Notes: a model not told the origin generated them from the letters alone. Positions 18,074 to 25,265 are shown, counted from the first letter of the stretch. The stretch is 58,121 bases of DNA from Oscillospiraceae bacterium (GCA_021201235.1 JAJQFI010000024.1:330657-388777); one strand, 5' to 3'. Translations and numbers: made by a program.

Positions 18074-18097
18074 TTTGTTTCCTCCTAATGGTTATTG

Positions 18098-18186
18098 GTC
18101 GGATTTTCCGACTTGACCTGTCGCGGGATCTCGCTGAGAAATCGTTCTCGATTTCCTTGGGAAATTACTTGATCTCCAGTGGAGAT
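18098..18186 (-). repeat. Four tandem perfect mini-hairpins between rpsJ and rplC
   Basis: ATCTCC/GGAGAT (18172-18186), ATTTCC/GGAAAT (18151-18165), GAAATCG/CGATTTC (18138-18155) and GTCGGA/TCCGAC (18098-18112), loops of 3-4 nt. On the transcribed strand the end of rpsJ (GAAATCAAGTAA) is echoed as GGAGATCAAGTAA 21 nt later and as GGAAATCGAG after that, so this looks like a duplicated and diverged gene end. No T-run. Confidence 0.65.
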
Positions 18187-18500
18187 TACTTGATTTCCAT
18201 TACGATATCCACACCGGCGGGAAGCTCAAGATTCTGCAGAGCCGCAGTTGTGTCGTTGGTGGGGTGAAGCACGTCGATAAGTCTCTTGTGAGTTCTCATC
18301 TCGAACTGCTCACGGCTGTCCTTGTTGACGAATACGGAGCGAAGGACGGTTACGATTTCTCTCTCAGTAGGGAGCGGAATCGGACCCGAAACCTGTGCGC
18401 CCGAACGCTTTGCTGCCTCGACTATCTTAGCCGCTGCCGCATCGACGTTTGTGTGCTCGTAGCCCTTGATCTTGATTCTGATTTTCTCATTGACTGCCAT
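18186..18500 (-). CDS. rpsJ: 30S ribosomal protein S10 (NusE)
   Basis: 104 residues, [20 protein letters not shown], and the loop [10 protein letters not shown]-like [17 protein letters not shown]10 is a 30S head protein and, as NusE, pairs with NusB in antitermination. First gene of the superoperon. The start at 18500 follows AAGGAGG by about 9 nt; an upstream extension lacks a ribosome site. It is preceded by a ~330-nt leader with an intrinsic terminator. Confidence 0.97.
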   Translation of the reverse strand: MAVNEKIRIKIKGYEHTNVDAAAAKIVEAAKRSGAQVSGPIPLPTEREIVTVLRSVFVNKDSREQFEMRTHKRLIDVLHPTNDTTAALQNLELPAGVDIVMEIK

Positions 18501-18835
18501 TAAAAACGCCTCCTTAAAGCTTACGATTATTGGGGGCTGGGATTTTCCCATCTGTTTTTTAACACGAATCCGTGTGTTTCCTGCATCCCCATGAAAAAAG
18601 CCGAAAAATCTTCTTTTCGGCGGGACACATAAATCGCATCGGATGCTTTGGTTTTCTAAGGCTCAAAGGCGCAGAATCACCCTTAACCGCTCGCTTGGCG
18701 AGCACTTTGTACCACAGTACCGTGTTGCTATTACAGTCGCCCGGTTTAAAATCGGACATACTCGGCTGAAATTACCCGGCATACCGCCGGCAACCTCCAG
18801 CTTCAACGCATATCTTTTGCAGTCACGCAGTGATT
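18501..18835 (-). other. Long 5' leader of the S10 superoperon
   Basis: About 330 nt between the promoter and rpsJ with no convincing gene. Visible stems on the transcribed strand include CCGGC/GCCGG, GCTCGC/GCGAGC and the intrinsic terminator at 18594-18621. The organisation (promoter, structured region, terminator, 94 nt, start codon) is that of a transcription-attenuation leader. The ligand (an r-protein, translation status, or other) cannot be told from the sequence. Confidence 0.65.
18594..18621 (-). terminator. Intrinsic terminator inside the rpsJ leader (candidate attenuator)
   Basis: Transcribed strand GCCGAAAA, 6-nt loop, TTTTCGGC, then six Ts (arms 18600-18607 and 18614-18621, T-run 18594-18599). 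It lies about 210 nt after the promoter and 94 nt before rpsJ, so it must be read through or regulated. Confidence 0.82.
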
Positions 18836-18864
18836 ATAATATCACTTTTGAAATTCAAATGCAA
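18836..18864 (-). promoter_or_regulatory. Sigma-A promoter of the S10 superoperon
   Basis: Minus strand TTGCAT (18859-18864), 17-nt spacer, TATTAT (18836-18841); TATAAT overlaps three bases downstream. No other promoter of this quality was seen between here and rplQ. Confidence 0.78.
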
Positions 18865-18957
18865 GCATTTTTGATGATTTGTGGCGACTTTTTGATGTAG
18901 AAAAATTAGGGATTTTTAGGGTAGGATTTTGTGCAATATGTGCAGAAGTGACAACTA

Positions 18958-19025
18958 TAGGGGCGGATATCATCCGCCCGCTATTATGGCGACGTTGGTT
19001 TTCGGGCGGATAATATCCGCCCCTA
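18958..19025. repeat. Palindromic intergenic repeat, copy 1
   Basis: Left arm TAGGGGCGGATATCATCC then GCCCG (18958-18980) and right arm CGGGCGGATAATATCCGC then CCCTA (19003-19025), near-perfect inverted repeats around a 22-bp centre. A related copy lies at 27631-27717. No coding capacity; resembles a REP/MITE-type element. It abuts the end of the lipoprotein gene at 19028. Confidence 0.8.
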
Positions 19026-19027
19026 CA

Positions 19028-19756
19028 TCAGACTGCTTCCCCTTCGTCCTCCGTCTCAACCTTCGTAATATCAATAAAGTTCGGGACGGTTCCGACTTCG
19101 TTCTGCTCGGTTATATAAATAGAGTAGGAATACTCGGTGATACTGCCGTCGTCGTTTGTGACTTCGGTTACTTCCCTCAGGAACAGGAAGTTGCCTTCGC
19201 CGTCGAAGTAATAGAGAACCTTGAAGCCGGTCATGCCGTCGGCAGTGTCGACGCCCGAGAGCTTCAAGATGTCGTAATAGTGGCAGACCTCGATTGCGAG
19301 CTCGTTTGTGGCGATATAGGAGGTCTCGGTGTTGACCGCCTTCTTGTAGAAGACAATGAGACCCTCGTCCGCCAAGGGATAGGGAACGTCCTTTGTATAG
19401 GACGTGAAGCTTGCGTCGCCGGTGTCGAGATATGAAACAACGCCGTTTTCCTCGGTGTACTGCTCATAGCCGTTATTGTACTGGGCGATAACGGTGTCGC
19501 CCGAAACGGCATAGTAGGAATAGGTCATCATTCCCACTTCGTCATACTTATAGATGAATATCTGCTCCGACTCGCCGGTGTTGTCGTTGACGACATCGAC
19601 CCGAGCGGAATCGAGCTCAACATAAGCCGCCCTTGCCGCAAGGATATAGTCCTCACCCGCAACCGGGTCGCTCTCCCCGCAAGCGGTCAGGCTCATAAGT
19701 ATAACCGCCGCCGTAATCACAGCCATAAGCCTTCTGCCAAACGATTTAAACTTCAT
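19028..19756 (-). CDS. Lipoprotein of unknown function
   Basis: 242 residues from MKFKSFGRRLMAVITAAVIL; lipobox MSLTAC makes it a surface-anchored lipoprotein. The body alternates short polar strands (FIYKYDEVGMMTYSYYAVSG, IAQYNNGYEQYTEENGVVSY) as in LolA/LppX-like half-barrels, but I cannot assign the family. The ATG at 19756 follows GGGAGG; longer upstream reading has no ribosome site and crosses a terminator. The repeat at 18958-19025 begins right behind its stop. Confidence 0.8.
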   Translation of the reverse strand: MKFKSFGRRLMAVITAAVILMSLTACGESDPVAGEDYILAARAAYVELDSARVDVVNDNTGESEQIFIYKYDEVGMMTYSYYAVSGDTVIAQYNNGYEQYTEENGVVSYLDTGDASFTSYTKDVPYPLADEGLIVFYKKAVNTETSYIATNELAIEVCHYYDILKLSGVDTADGMTGFKVLYYFDGEGNFLFLREVTEVTNDDGSITEYSYSIYITEQNEVGTVPNFIDITKVETEDEGEAV

Positions 19757-19770
19757 TACATTCCTCCCAC

Positions 19771-19801
19771 AAAAGAGAACCGTGCGCGAAACGGCACGGT
19801 T
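19771..19801 (-). terminator. Terminator between the DUF6718-like gene and the lipoprotein gene
   Basis: Arms AACCGTGC/GCACGGTT (19778-19785 and 19794-19801), 8-nt loop, followed on the minus strand by CTCTTTTG. The T-run is short. Confidence 0.65.
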
Positions 19802-19823
19802 TCGAATCCTGCAAGCGCTGTAT

Positions 19824-20048
19824 TTACAACAGCTTGACCTGTTCCTCAAACTCGCTCTCTGAGTCCACAAACCGATACGGTTCATACTCCCCGTAAGCCG
19901 ACGGTCGGCTGATGGTGAATAATTCTATCTCTCGTTCGTCGATTACAGAGCGAATCCTACGCTTAAATTCCACCAAATGGGAACCGAGTTCCATCTCTAT
20001 GGCGATTGACCCGATTTTGTCCCAACGCTTCGCTACAACATAGCTCAC
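19824..20048 (-). CDS. Small DUF6718-like protein
   Basis: 74 residues, MSYVVAKRWDKIGSIAIEME and ISRPSAYGEYEPYRFV. From memory, DUF6718 proteins of Clostridia and Bacilli share the M-x-Y-x-x-AKRxDK start and the SRPxAYGEYxPY core; no function is known. GTG start with AGGAGGT 8 nt upstream, so it is very likely translated. It follows the S1-domain gene by 23 nt, in the same orientation, and is followed by a terminator, so it closes the yabP-yabQ-divIC-S1 cluster. Confidence 0.75.
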   Translation of the reverse strand: MSYVVAKRWDKIGSIAIEMELGSHLVEFKRRIRSVIDEREIELFTISRPSAYGEYEPYRFVDSESEFEEQVKLL

Positions 20049-20071
20049 TGCCGGGCACCTCCTATCGGCTC

Positions 20072-20695
20072 TTACCTTCTCCTCGACCCGCGCTTTTTGA
20101 CGTCCATTGAGCGTTTGAGGTCGGACATGCGGTCCTCGCTTGAAGACTTGAATTTCGAAAGCATATCCTCGAATCCGGCGTCGGTCGTGGTGCCGCTCGG
20201 CTTATAGGCATACTCGGCGTTTACGAGCGCTTCGGGGTTCGGCTCCTCCTTCTTCACAGGCTTCTTCTGCGAATAGTGCCTTACCGGCTGGGAATCCTTG
20301 TCCTTGTCATACATGCCCTTGTCGCGACCCTGATTGTAGCCGCCGCGGTTGTCTCTGCCTCCGGGCTGTCCGCCCTGTTGTCCGCCGGGATGCCCGTTCG
20401 GATGCCCCTGGCGACCGTTCGGCTGTCCGTTTCTCGGGTGATGGGGCGCAGGCTCCCTCGGGGGAAGTGCCCTCTTTATGGACAATGCGACCTTGCCGTC
20501 CTCTGCGATGGAAATGACCTTGACCTTGACAATCTGCCCGACCTTAAGAAAGTCGTTGATGTCGCCGACGTATGTAGGAGAAACCTCGGAAATGTGAACC
20601 ATTCCGTTTCTGCCTCCGCCGATGTCGATAAATGCGCCGAATTTCTGAATACCGGTGACTCTGCCCTCGATAATGCTTCCTTCTTCAAGCTGCAT
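20072..20695 (-). CDS. S1 RNA-binding domain protein (YabR-like) with RG/QG-rich linker
   Basis: 207 residues. Residues 1-70 are a canonical S1 OB fold (GSIIEGRVTGIQKFGAFIDI, GMVHISEVSPTYV, VKVKVISIAEDGKVALSIKR). Residues about 75-135 are a low-complexity region with repeats of GHPNGQQGGQ type ending in RGGYNQGRDKG, and the C-terminus is basic (KKRGSRRR). S1 proteins at this place, after divIC, are called YabR/GSP13 in Bacilli and associate with ribosomes or RNA. The long glycine-rich linker is not part of the basic family. Confidence 0.88.
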   Translation of the reverse strand: MQLEEGSIIEGRVTGIQKFGAFIDIGGGRNGMVHISEVSPTYVGDINDFLKVGQIVKVKVISIAEDGKVALSIKRALPPREPAPHHPRNGQPNGRQGHPNGHPGGQQGGQPGGRDNRGGYNQGRDKGMYDKDKDSQPVRHYSQKKPVKKEEPNPEALVNAEYAYKPSGTTTDAGFEDMLSKFKSSSEDRMSDLKRSMDVKKRGSRRR

Positions 20696-20789
20696 AAATT
20701 TACTTTTTCCTCTTTCGTGACTTATTTGACACGGATGGTTTGCCCAAACGTATCGTTATAACCCTCCACATTTTTCGCCCTGTTAAGCG

Positions 20790-21128
20790 TCACTCCGCCG
20801 ACTTGGCATAATAACGCGTTTCTCGCGGATAAGCATATCCACGCTCGATAGCGGCAGAAAGCATATACTCATACTCATCATCGTCGCTCAGAAGCCTTGT
20901 GTATTCGTCGTTTTCCTGTTGTGCCTCGACAATTTCGGCTTCAAGCTTCTCGATGGTAGCCTTCTGCTCCGCAATTTCCGCCTGCGTGTTTATGATTACC
21001 GACGCCGCATAGACGAGAAGGGTTGAGAAAAATACGAGCTTGATAAAGTGACCCGCTCTGTGGGGCTGTTTCTGCTTAGGTTTTGTCTGTTGTCTGTTGC
21101 TTCTGACAGTCTGAGCTGTTGCCGGCAT
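20790..21128 (-). CDS. divIC: Septum formation initiator, DivIC/FtsB family
   Basis: 112 residues: basic cytosolic N-terminus, one membrane helix (LVFFSTLLVYAASVIINT), then a coiled coil (AEIAEQKATIEKLEAEIVEA) and a short C-terminal region with RGYAYPRETRYY. DivIC/FtsB bridges FtsL and DivIB/FtsQ in the division septum. It follows yabQ as in Bacilli and Clostridia. Confidence 0.88.
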   Translation of the reverse strand: MPATAQTVRSNRQQTKPKQKQPHRAGHFIKLVFFSTLLVYAASVIINTQAEIAEQKATIEKLEAEIVEAQQENDEYTRLLSDDDEYEYMLSAAIERGYAYPRETRYYAKSAE

Positions 21129-21200
21129 TCCTCACCCTCCAATCTAAAATAGTTATGCAAGGTATATTATACAACATTCGTGGCGCATCTTTCAAGTCAT

Positions 21201-21626
21201 TTATGAGGATTTTTTTATTTTTCCGAAAAATTTTTTTGCCGGAAGGGCATTTTTCAGCTTTCCCAAGACACAATTTGCACATTTTCTGAGAATATTTGTA
21301 AGAAATCTGAATGCTCCCGAGATAATCCTTCCTAAGGTGAGAAGGTAGACCGCGAACCCCGCCATCATCCCGACAAGCACATACAGCCGGAGCTCCCCTT
21401 CAAGAATCTCCACCGAGAAGCAGAACCAGACAAAGCCGGAGAATATCACAAACAGGAAATCTTCGGCAAAAACTGCCCAGAACTTATGAGGGATAGTTAT
21501 CCGAAGCGCTCGCAAAATATCATAAACCGCTCCCAGAACTGCACCGACAATAATTGCCAAACCGAAAAGCTTCAACTCATTCGTTACTCCCGTGAATGAG
21601 CCGGGATTAAACTCCATATAGTTCAC
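21201..21626 (-). CDS. yabQ: Spore cortex biosynthesis protein YabQ
   Basis: 141 residues with four hydrophobic segments, LKLFGLAIIVGAVLGAVYDI and RRALRITIPHKFWAVFAEDF-like spacing characteristic of YabQ. In B. subtilis YabQ sits in the outer forespore membrane and is needed for cortex formation. The GTG at 21626 overlaps the yabP TGA (GTGA); an ATG at 21617 preceded by AGGTG is an alternative start. Confidence 0.87.
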   Translation of the reverse strand: MNYMEFNPGSFTGVTNELKLFGLAIIVGAVLGAVYDILRALRITIPHKFWAVFAEDFLFVIFSGFVWFCFSVEILEGELRLYVLVGMMAGFAVYLLTLGRIISGAFRFLTNILRKCANCVLGKLKNALPAKKFFGKIKKSS

Positions 21627-21910
21627 CTAATCAGCTTCTTCCATAATGTCGGTTTCTTCGTTCTGTCCCTATCGCCATAGATAAGCGACTTCACCTCTCC
21701 TGACATCTCCAAGTCCCCTGTTTCGAGGCTTATCTCATCCACATGAAGGTTCTTGCCCCTGATGACGAGCTCGCCCTGCGAGGTGTAGAGCGAGACCTCA
21801 ACATCATTGAAGCTCTCGACATCGGTAACCCCCGAAAGCGACAGCTTCCCACGGTCCTCAAGAATCAGGTTGTGCTTTTTAACGGTCGTGTCAACTGTGT
21901 TCATACCCAT
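21623..21910 (-). CDS. yabP: Sporulation protein YabP
   Basis: 95 residues, KHNLILEDRGKLSLSGVTDV and the all-beta YabP/YqfC fold. YabP is a sigma-E-dependent spore coat or cortex assembly protein in B. subtilis. Its leader contains CATACTAT, close to sporulation-sigma -10 elements. It forms an operon with yabQ, divIC and the S1 gene. Confidence 0.88.
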   Translation of the reverse strand: MGMNTVDTTVKKHNLILEDRGKLSLSGVTDVESFNDVEVSLYTSQGELVIRGKNLHVDEISLETGDLEMSGEVKSLIYGDRDRTKKPTLWKKLIR

Positions 21911-21933
21911 TCCTCCAAAACAATCGTTGGTAC

Positions 21934-21941
21934 ATAGTATG
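21934..21941 (-). promoter_or_regulatory. Possible sporulation-sigma -10 element of yabP
   Basis: CATACTAT on the minus strand, 24 nt before the yabP ATG and next to the preceding terminator. It matches the CATA-x-x-T pattern of sigma-E and sigma-G -10 regions; the -35 is not convincing. Confidence 0.4.
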
Positions 21942-21942
21942 C

Positions 21943-21967
21943 AAAAGCCCGTCTCGAAATGAGACGG
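21943..21967 (-). terminator. Terminator after the orphan solute-binding protein gene
   Basis: Arms CCGTCTC/GAGACGG (21949-21955 and 21961-21967), 5-nt loop, followed on the minus strand by GCTTTTGC. Confidence 0.75.
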
Positions 21968-22009
21968 ACTTCCGCAAAGGTTGTTTTTATGAGGAAAAGA
22001 CTTCTTAGT

Positions 22010-23443
22010 TTATTCGACTTCGATTTCTCCGCTGAACATTGCGTTCAACTCATCAACATAGTATGCGATTCTCTCGGAATAGGACTCCTTGAGCTGTGCC
22101 CATGTCGAAGGATTGTTGCCGAGGGTTCCGCCGATGAGGTTGTTGACAGCATCGGTAAGAGCCGACTGGCATCCGGAGGTGAAGTTTACGATCTGATAGT
22201 TGTTGACGAGCTCGTAGGTCTCATCGAGCATTTCGAGCATTTCGTCGGTCCACAAGTAGGTTTCCTTGAGCTGCTTGGTGTCGATGTCGATAACGGTCGG
22301 GTCGAGAACCTTGAATCTCTCGCAAGCTGCAAGAAGAACAACCGCCTCAGGGTTAGCTGCACCCTGGATGATGTGGTAGCCACAAGGCTGAGCCGCGAGG
22401 TAATAGTTGCCGTCGCCGTCGTCGTCACGAGGCATCGGGCAGAACATGACTTCTCCCTCGGTGATGTCGCCCCAGACAGCGCTGATGTTCTCAACGGTAT
22501 CGGTGAAGCCCCACTTCTCTACAGGATAGAAGAGTGTCAAGCCTTCCTTGACGCCTGCACCAACGGTGTTGGAGTTACGGCACTGATAGGAATTATTCCA
22601 TCTCGGGTATACGCAGTCGTTCTTGTTGAGGTCATAGATAAGAGCCTCAACCTCTTCGAGAAGAGGATTGTCGATGTCGGAGACGAATTCGCCATTCTCA
22701 AGAGCGATAACGGTTACGCCTGTCGAGTCGATAAGTGCCTGCTCCCAGTACCAACCGTCAAGAGCATATCTGTCCTCGTCGGGGTCGGAGAAGTCAACGC
22801 ACATCTCATAGAATACGTCCCAGGTCCACTCGTCGTTGTAGTAGAGCTCGGCGGGGTCGTCATAGCCCCACTCTTCCATAACTCTTCTGTTATAAGCGAT
22901 AACGGTGGTAGCCTTGATATCGGTTACAATAGCATAGTTCTGTCCACCGATTGAGAAGTAATCGGCGGCGAAATCTGCGGTGCCTGCCCAGAGAGCGTCG
23001 GTATAGTCGATATAGTCATCAACCGGTACGAAGATGCCCTTGATGCAGTAGTAAGGGAATGTGGTTACCGAGCATGTTGTGAAGTCGGGGGAGTTGGAAG
23101 CAAGGACGAGGTTAGCGAGGTCGTCGAAACGATTTTCGTATGTACACTCAATCCAATCTACTTCTCCGCCGTACTTGTTGACGAAGGTCCAATAACCGGT
23201 ATTGATGACTTCGTCCTCGGAATAGTTGTGGAAGTCGTCAGTCCACTTGTGGAACTTGATAGTTGTGTTGGCTCCTGCCACTGTCTCCGCATCGGGGAGC
23301 ATGATGCCCGCCGCCGCGAGAATTGCGGTTGAGTCCTCGGTCGAAAGTGTAAGCTGGACGATTTCGCGCTTGGAGCTTCCGCATCCAACCATAGCGACAA
23401 TCATCAGCGCAGCCATAGCGACCGCAATCAGTCTTTTTGCCAT
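22010..23443 (-). CDS. Extracellular solute-binding lipoprotein, sugar type (orphan)
   Basis: 477 residues, lipobox IVAMVGC, then a cluster-1 (MalE/UgpB-like) fold: FHKWTDDFHNYSEDEVINTG, LANLVLASNSPDFTTC, and GIFVPVDDYIDYTDALWAGT are the usual segments of the N-domain and hinge. The ligand is probably a carbohydrate (inference from family). No permease or ATPase is adjacent, so it must use transporter parts encoded elsewhere. Its promoter region carries a TGTGCA-N3-TGCACA palindrome also seen before the ABC operon at 56.9 kb. ATG at 23443 with AAAGGAAA upstream. Confidence 0.88.
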   Translation of the reverse strand: MAKRLIAVAMAALMIVAMVGCGSSKREIVQLTLSTEDSTAILAAAGIMLPDAETVAGANTTIKFHKWTDDFHNYSEDEVINTGYWTFVNKYGGEVDWIECTYENRFDDLANLVLASNSPDFTTCSVTTFPYYCIKGIFVPVDDYIDYTDALWAGTADFAADYFSIGGQNYAIVTDIKATTVIAYNRRVMEEWGYDDPAELYYNDEWTWDVFYEMCVDFSDPDEDRYALDGWYWEQALIDSTGVTVIALENGEFVSDIDNPLLEEVEALIYDLNKNDCVYPRWNNSYQCRNSNTVGAGVKEGLTLFYPVEKWGFTDTVENISAVWGDITEGEVMFCPMPRDDDGDGNYYLAAQPCGYHIIQGAANPEAVVLLAACERFKVLDPTVIDIDTKQLKETYLWTDEMLEMLDETYELVNNYQIVNFTSGCQSALTDAVNNLIGGTLGNNPSTWAQLKESYSERIAYYVDELNAMFSGEIEVE

Positions 23444-23511
23444 AGTAAATGTTTCCTTTCAATAGTGGTGTGATTTGCCACAGGTTGTCACCCGTAATTT
23501 GATACGTCTAC

Positions 23512-23545
23512 ATTATAGCACATATCGCCGAAAAATGATATGTGC
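23512..23545 (-). promoter_or_regulatory. Promoter region with inverted repeat for the orphan binding protein
   Basis: Minus strand TATAAT (23512-23517) with, immediately upstream, a perfect 9-bp inverted repeat GCACATATC/GATATGTGC (23518-23526 and 23537-23545) that covers the spacer and -35 position, where no good -35 hexamer is seen. This is the arrangement of a regulated promoter. The start would be near 23505. Confidence 0.6.
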
Positions 23546-23572
23546 AATTCGCCGAAATTCCGCTGTTGAAAC

Positions 23573-23587
23573 TGTGCATCCTGCACA
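23573..23587. promoter_or_regulatory. TGTGCA-N3-TGCACA palindrome (candidate operator)
   Basis: TGTGCA, TCC, TGCACA: a perfect 6-bp inverted repeat with a 3-bp centre, about 60-75 bp upstream of the -10. The same palindrome with longer arms lies at 56960-56980. Confidence 0.5.
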
Positions 23588-23642
23588 AAGAAACGGATTT
23601 TCTCGGACGTTTCTTAAAACTGGCAGGTCAGATTATTGACCG

Positions 23643-25265
23643 TTAATTTTTCTTAAGTACATAAATTCTTACATTACTGTTGCTTCTTATTTTGACTTCC
23701 GTGCAGGTGTAGGAGGAAGTGATGTTCGCAAGAATCTTCGAGTTGAAGCTCGACTTGCCATAGGCAGACTTGACCGAATCATAAACACTCGAAGAGGAGC
23801 ACTTGACCAAAACATACGCATAACTGCCTCCCTTACTTACAGCCGCCTTTGTAGCCGCCTTCAGTATGCTTTCAGCCTCACTTGCGCTTGAAATATAGCA
23901 ATCATTCAGCATGAACCAATCATACTTGGTGCTTGTTGCGGAAGGAACGGAATAGAAGGTCATGTTGTATACAGCCGCATGGGTCTGAACCATATAATCA
24001 TCCGTTGCGCAGAAGAAGGTATAGTCCATGTAGTCGCTCGGCATTGAGGACTCGTCGCACCATGTCGGGTCGATATTTGTCCATGTGCCGTCAATCTTGA
24101 CCTTTACCCAGAGGTGCTTGGCTTCGGAGCCGACGCCTTCGCAGAAGACTACGTCAAAGCCGGCTTTTGCAAGGAGATAGAAGAGACCCTTTGCATAGCC
24201 CTGGCAGTTTGCCTTGCCGTTGACGACAGAACCGTAAGCGGTGTTGTTGGCGGTGGCATCTCCGTCATAGGAGCAGTTATGGACAAGCCACTCGGTGAGG
24301 TACTTGACCTTCTCGTAATCGGACATCGAGCTCGAGAGGTTGGATATAACGCTGTTTGCAGTCGAGCGGAGCTTCGAGACCATGTTGTTGCCCTGTGACT
24401 CGGTGTCGACGTTATAGGTGACGGTGACCTTGTTCATATAGCCGCCGTTGGTGGTAGCGCCGAGCGATTCGACATAGCAATATTCAACCGCAAGCATCGG
24501 AAGGATGAGGTTTGCAAAGTCTGAGGCTTCGTCTTCGGTGATATAGCCGCTTACATATATAACCGACTCATAGTTCTGGATTCCCTCCATGATGAGGTCG
24601 ATAACCTGAACGTATCTGTCTTCCTTCATGTAGCTCAGGATGGTCTCCCAGCCGTTATCCTCTGCCCAGTCGCCATAGGAAACCTTGCTTGTGGTGGTTG
24701 TGGTTGATGAGCTTGAAGTGGTTGAGCTTGAAGAGCTGTCGTCAAGGTCTACGGAGTCCTCGTCGTCGGCTGTTGTCGTCGCGGTTGTGGCGACCGGTTC
24801 GGAGGAAAGATAGGAAGCGGAAACATATCCCGTTTCGCCCTTATAGCTGACCTGATACCAGCCGGTCGAAGCACGTCCGGTAACGGTTACCTCTGCGCCC
24901 TGTGCATAGCCGCCGATTCTGTCATAGTCGACCGACGGACCGCTTCTTACGTTTACAGAGTATGTAGCGTACATGGTCGCGCTCATTTCCTCGACGGTAT
25001 AATCGGACGAAGAGGTTGATGCGGTGGTTACAACTGCGGTTGTTGCCTCGGTGGTCGCTTCGGTTGTGGCTTCCGTGGTGGTAGCCTCGGTGGTCGTTGC
25101 CTCGGTTGTGGTTGTCGCCTCGGTGGTTTCCTCGGGAACGTCGGTGACCAGGGCGTCGCCTGTTGTCAGGACTTTCTCTGCCACTTCGTTCGCACAGCCG
25201 GAAAGCATTGTGACGGCGAGAACCATAGCGGTAACGAACGACAGTAATCTCTTAAACTTATTCAC
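23643..25265 (-). CDS. Surface lipoprotein with SH3b and transglutaminase-like domains
   Basis: 540 residues. Lipobox MLSGC (Cys24); Thr/Glu/Ala repeats (about 45-85); bacterial SH3 domain (about 98-157, VNVRSGPSVDYDRIGGYAQG); Ser/Thr linker; transglutaminase-like domain (about 280-430) with the triad Cys in GKANCQGYAKG, His in KHLWVKV, Asp in IDPTWCD; a further C-terminal alpha/beta part. SH3b domains usually bind peptidoglycan or wall polymers. Transglutaminase-like folds cleave, crosslink or only bind; the intact triad suggests catalysis (inference). GTG start, GGAGGAAAG upstream. It follows a second protein of the same type by 69 nt. Confidence 0.87.
   Translation of the reverse strand: MNKFKRLLSFVTAMVLAVTMLSGCANEVAEKVLTTGDALVTDVPEETTEATTTTEATTTEATTTEATTEATTEATTAVVTTASTSSSDYTVEEMSATMYATYSVNVRSGPSVDYDRIGGYAQGAEVTVTGRASTGWYQVSYKGETGYVSASYLSSEPVATTATTTADDEDSVDLDDSSSSSTTSSSSTTTTTSKVSYGDWAEDNGWETILSYMKEDRYVQVIDLIMEGIQNYESVIYVSGYITEDEASDFANLILPMLAVEYCYVESLGATTNGGYMNKVTVTYNVDTESQGNNMVSKLRSTANSVISNLSSSMSDYEKVKYLTEWLVHNCSYDGDATANNTAYGSVVNGKANCQGYAKGLFYLLAKAGFDVVFCEGVGSEAKHLWVKVKIDGTWTNIDPTWCDESSMPSDYMDYTFFCATDDYMVQTHAAVYNMTFYSVPSATSTKYDWFMLNDCYISSASEAESILKAATKAAVSKGGSYAYVLVKCSSSSVYDSVKSAYGKSSFNSKILANITSSYTCTEVKIRSNSNVRIYVLKKN
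25030..25130 (-). repeat. Coding tandem repeat (Thr-Glu-Ala-Thr units)
   Basis: Short in-frame units encoding ATTTEATTTEATTEATT in the linker of the SH3b/transglutaminase lipoprotein. Likely an extended stalk; length could vary between strains. Confidence 0.6.

Noticed and set aside
17414-18088. Plus-strand open frame of 224 codons opposite rplC
   Set aside because: Antisense to a confident ribosomal protein gene and rich in low-probability composition; no ribosome site.
18559-18759. 66-codon minus-strand frame inside the rpsJ leader
   Set aside because: Its ATG lacks a ribosome site and its end is formed by the terminator stem; better explained as structured leader.
21959-22954. Plus-strand open frame of 331 codons opposite the orphan binding protein
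   Set aside because: Antisense to a gene with lipobox and family motifs; no promoter or ribosome site on the plus strand.
24990-25140. Tandem repeat as a CRISPR-like or satellite element
   Set aside because: It is an in-frame Thr/Glu/Ala stalk repeat in a lipoprotein and follows codon periodicity.
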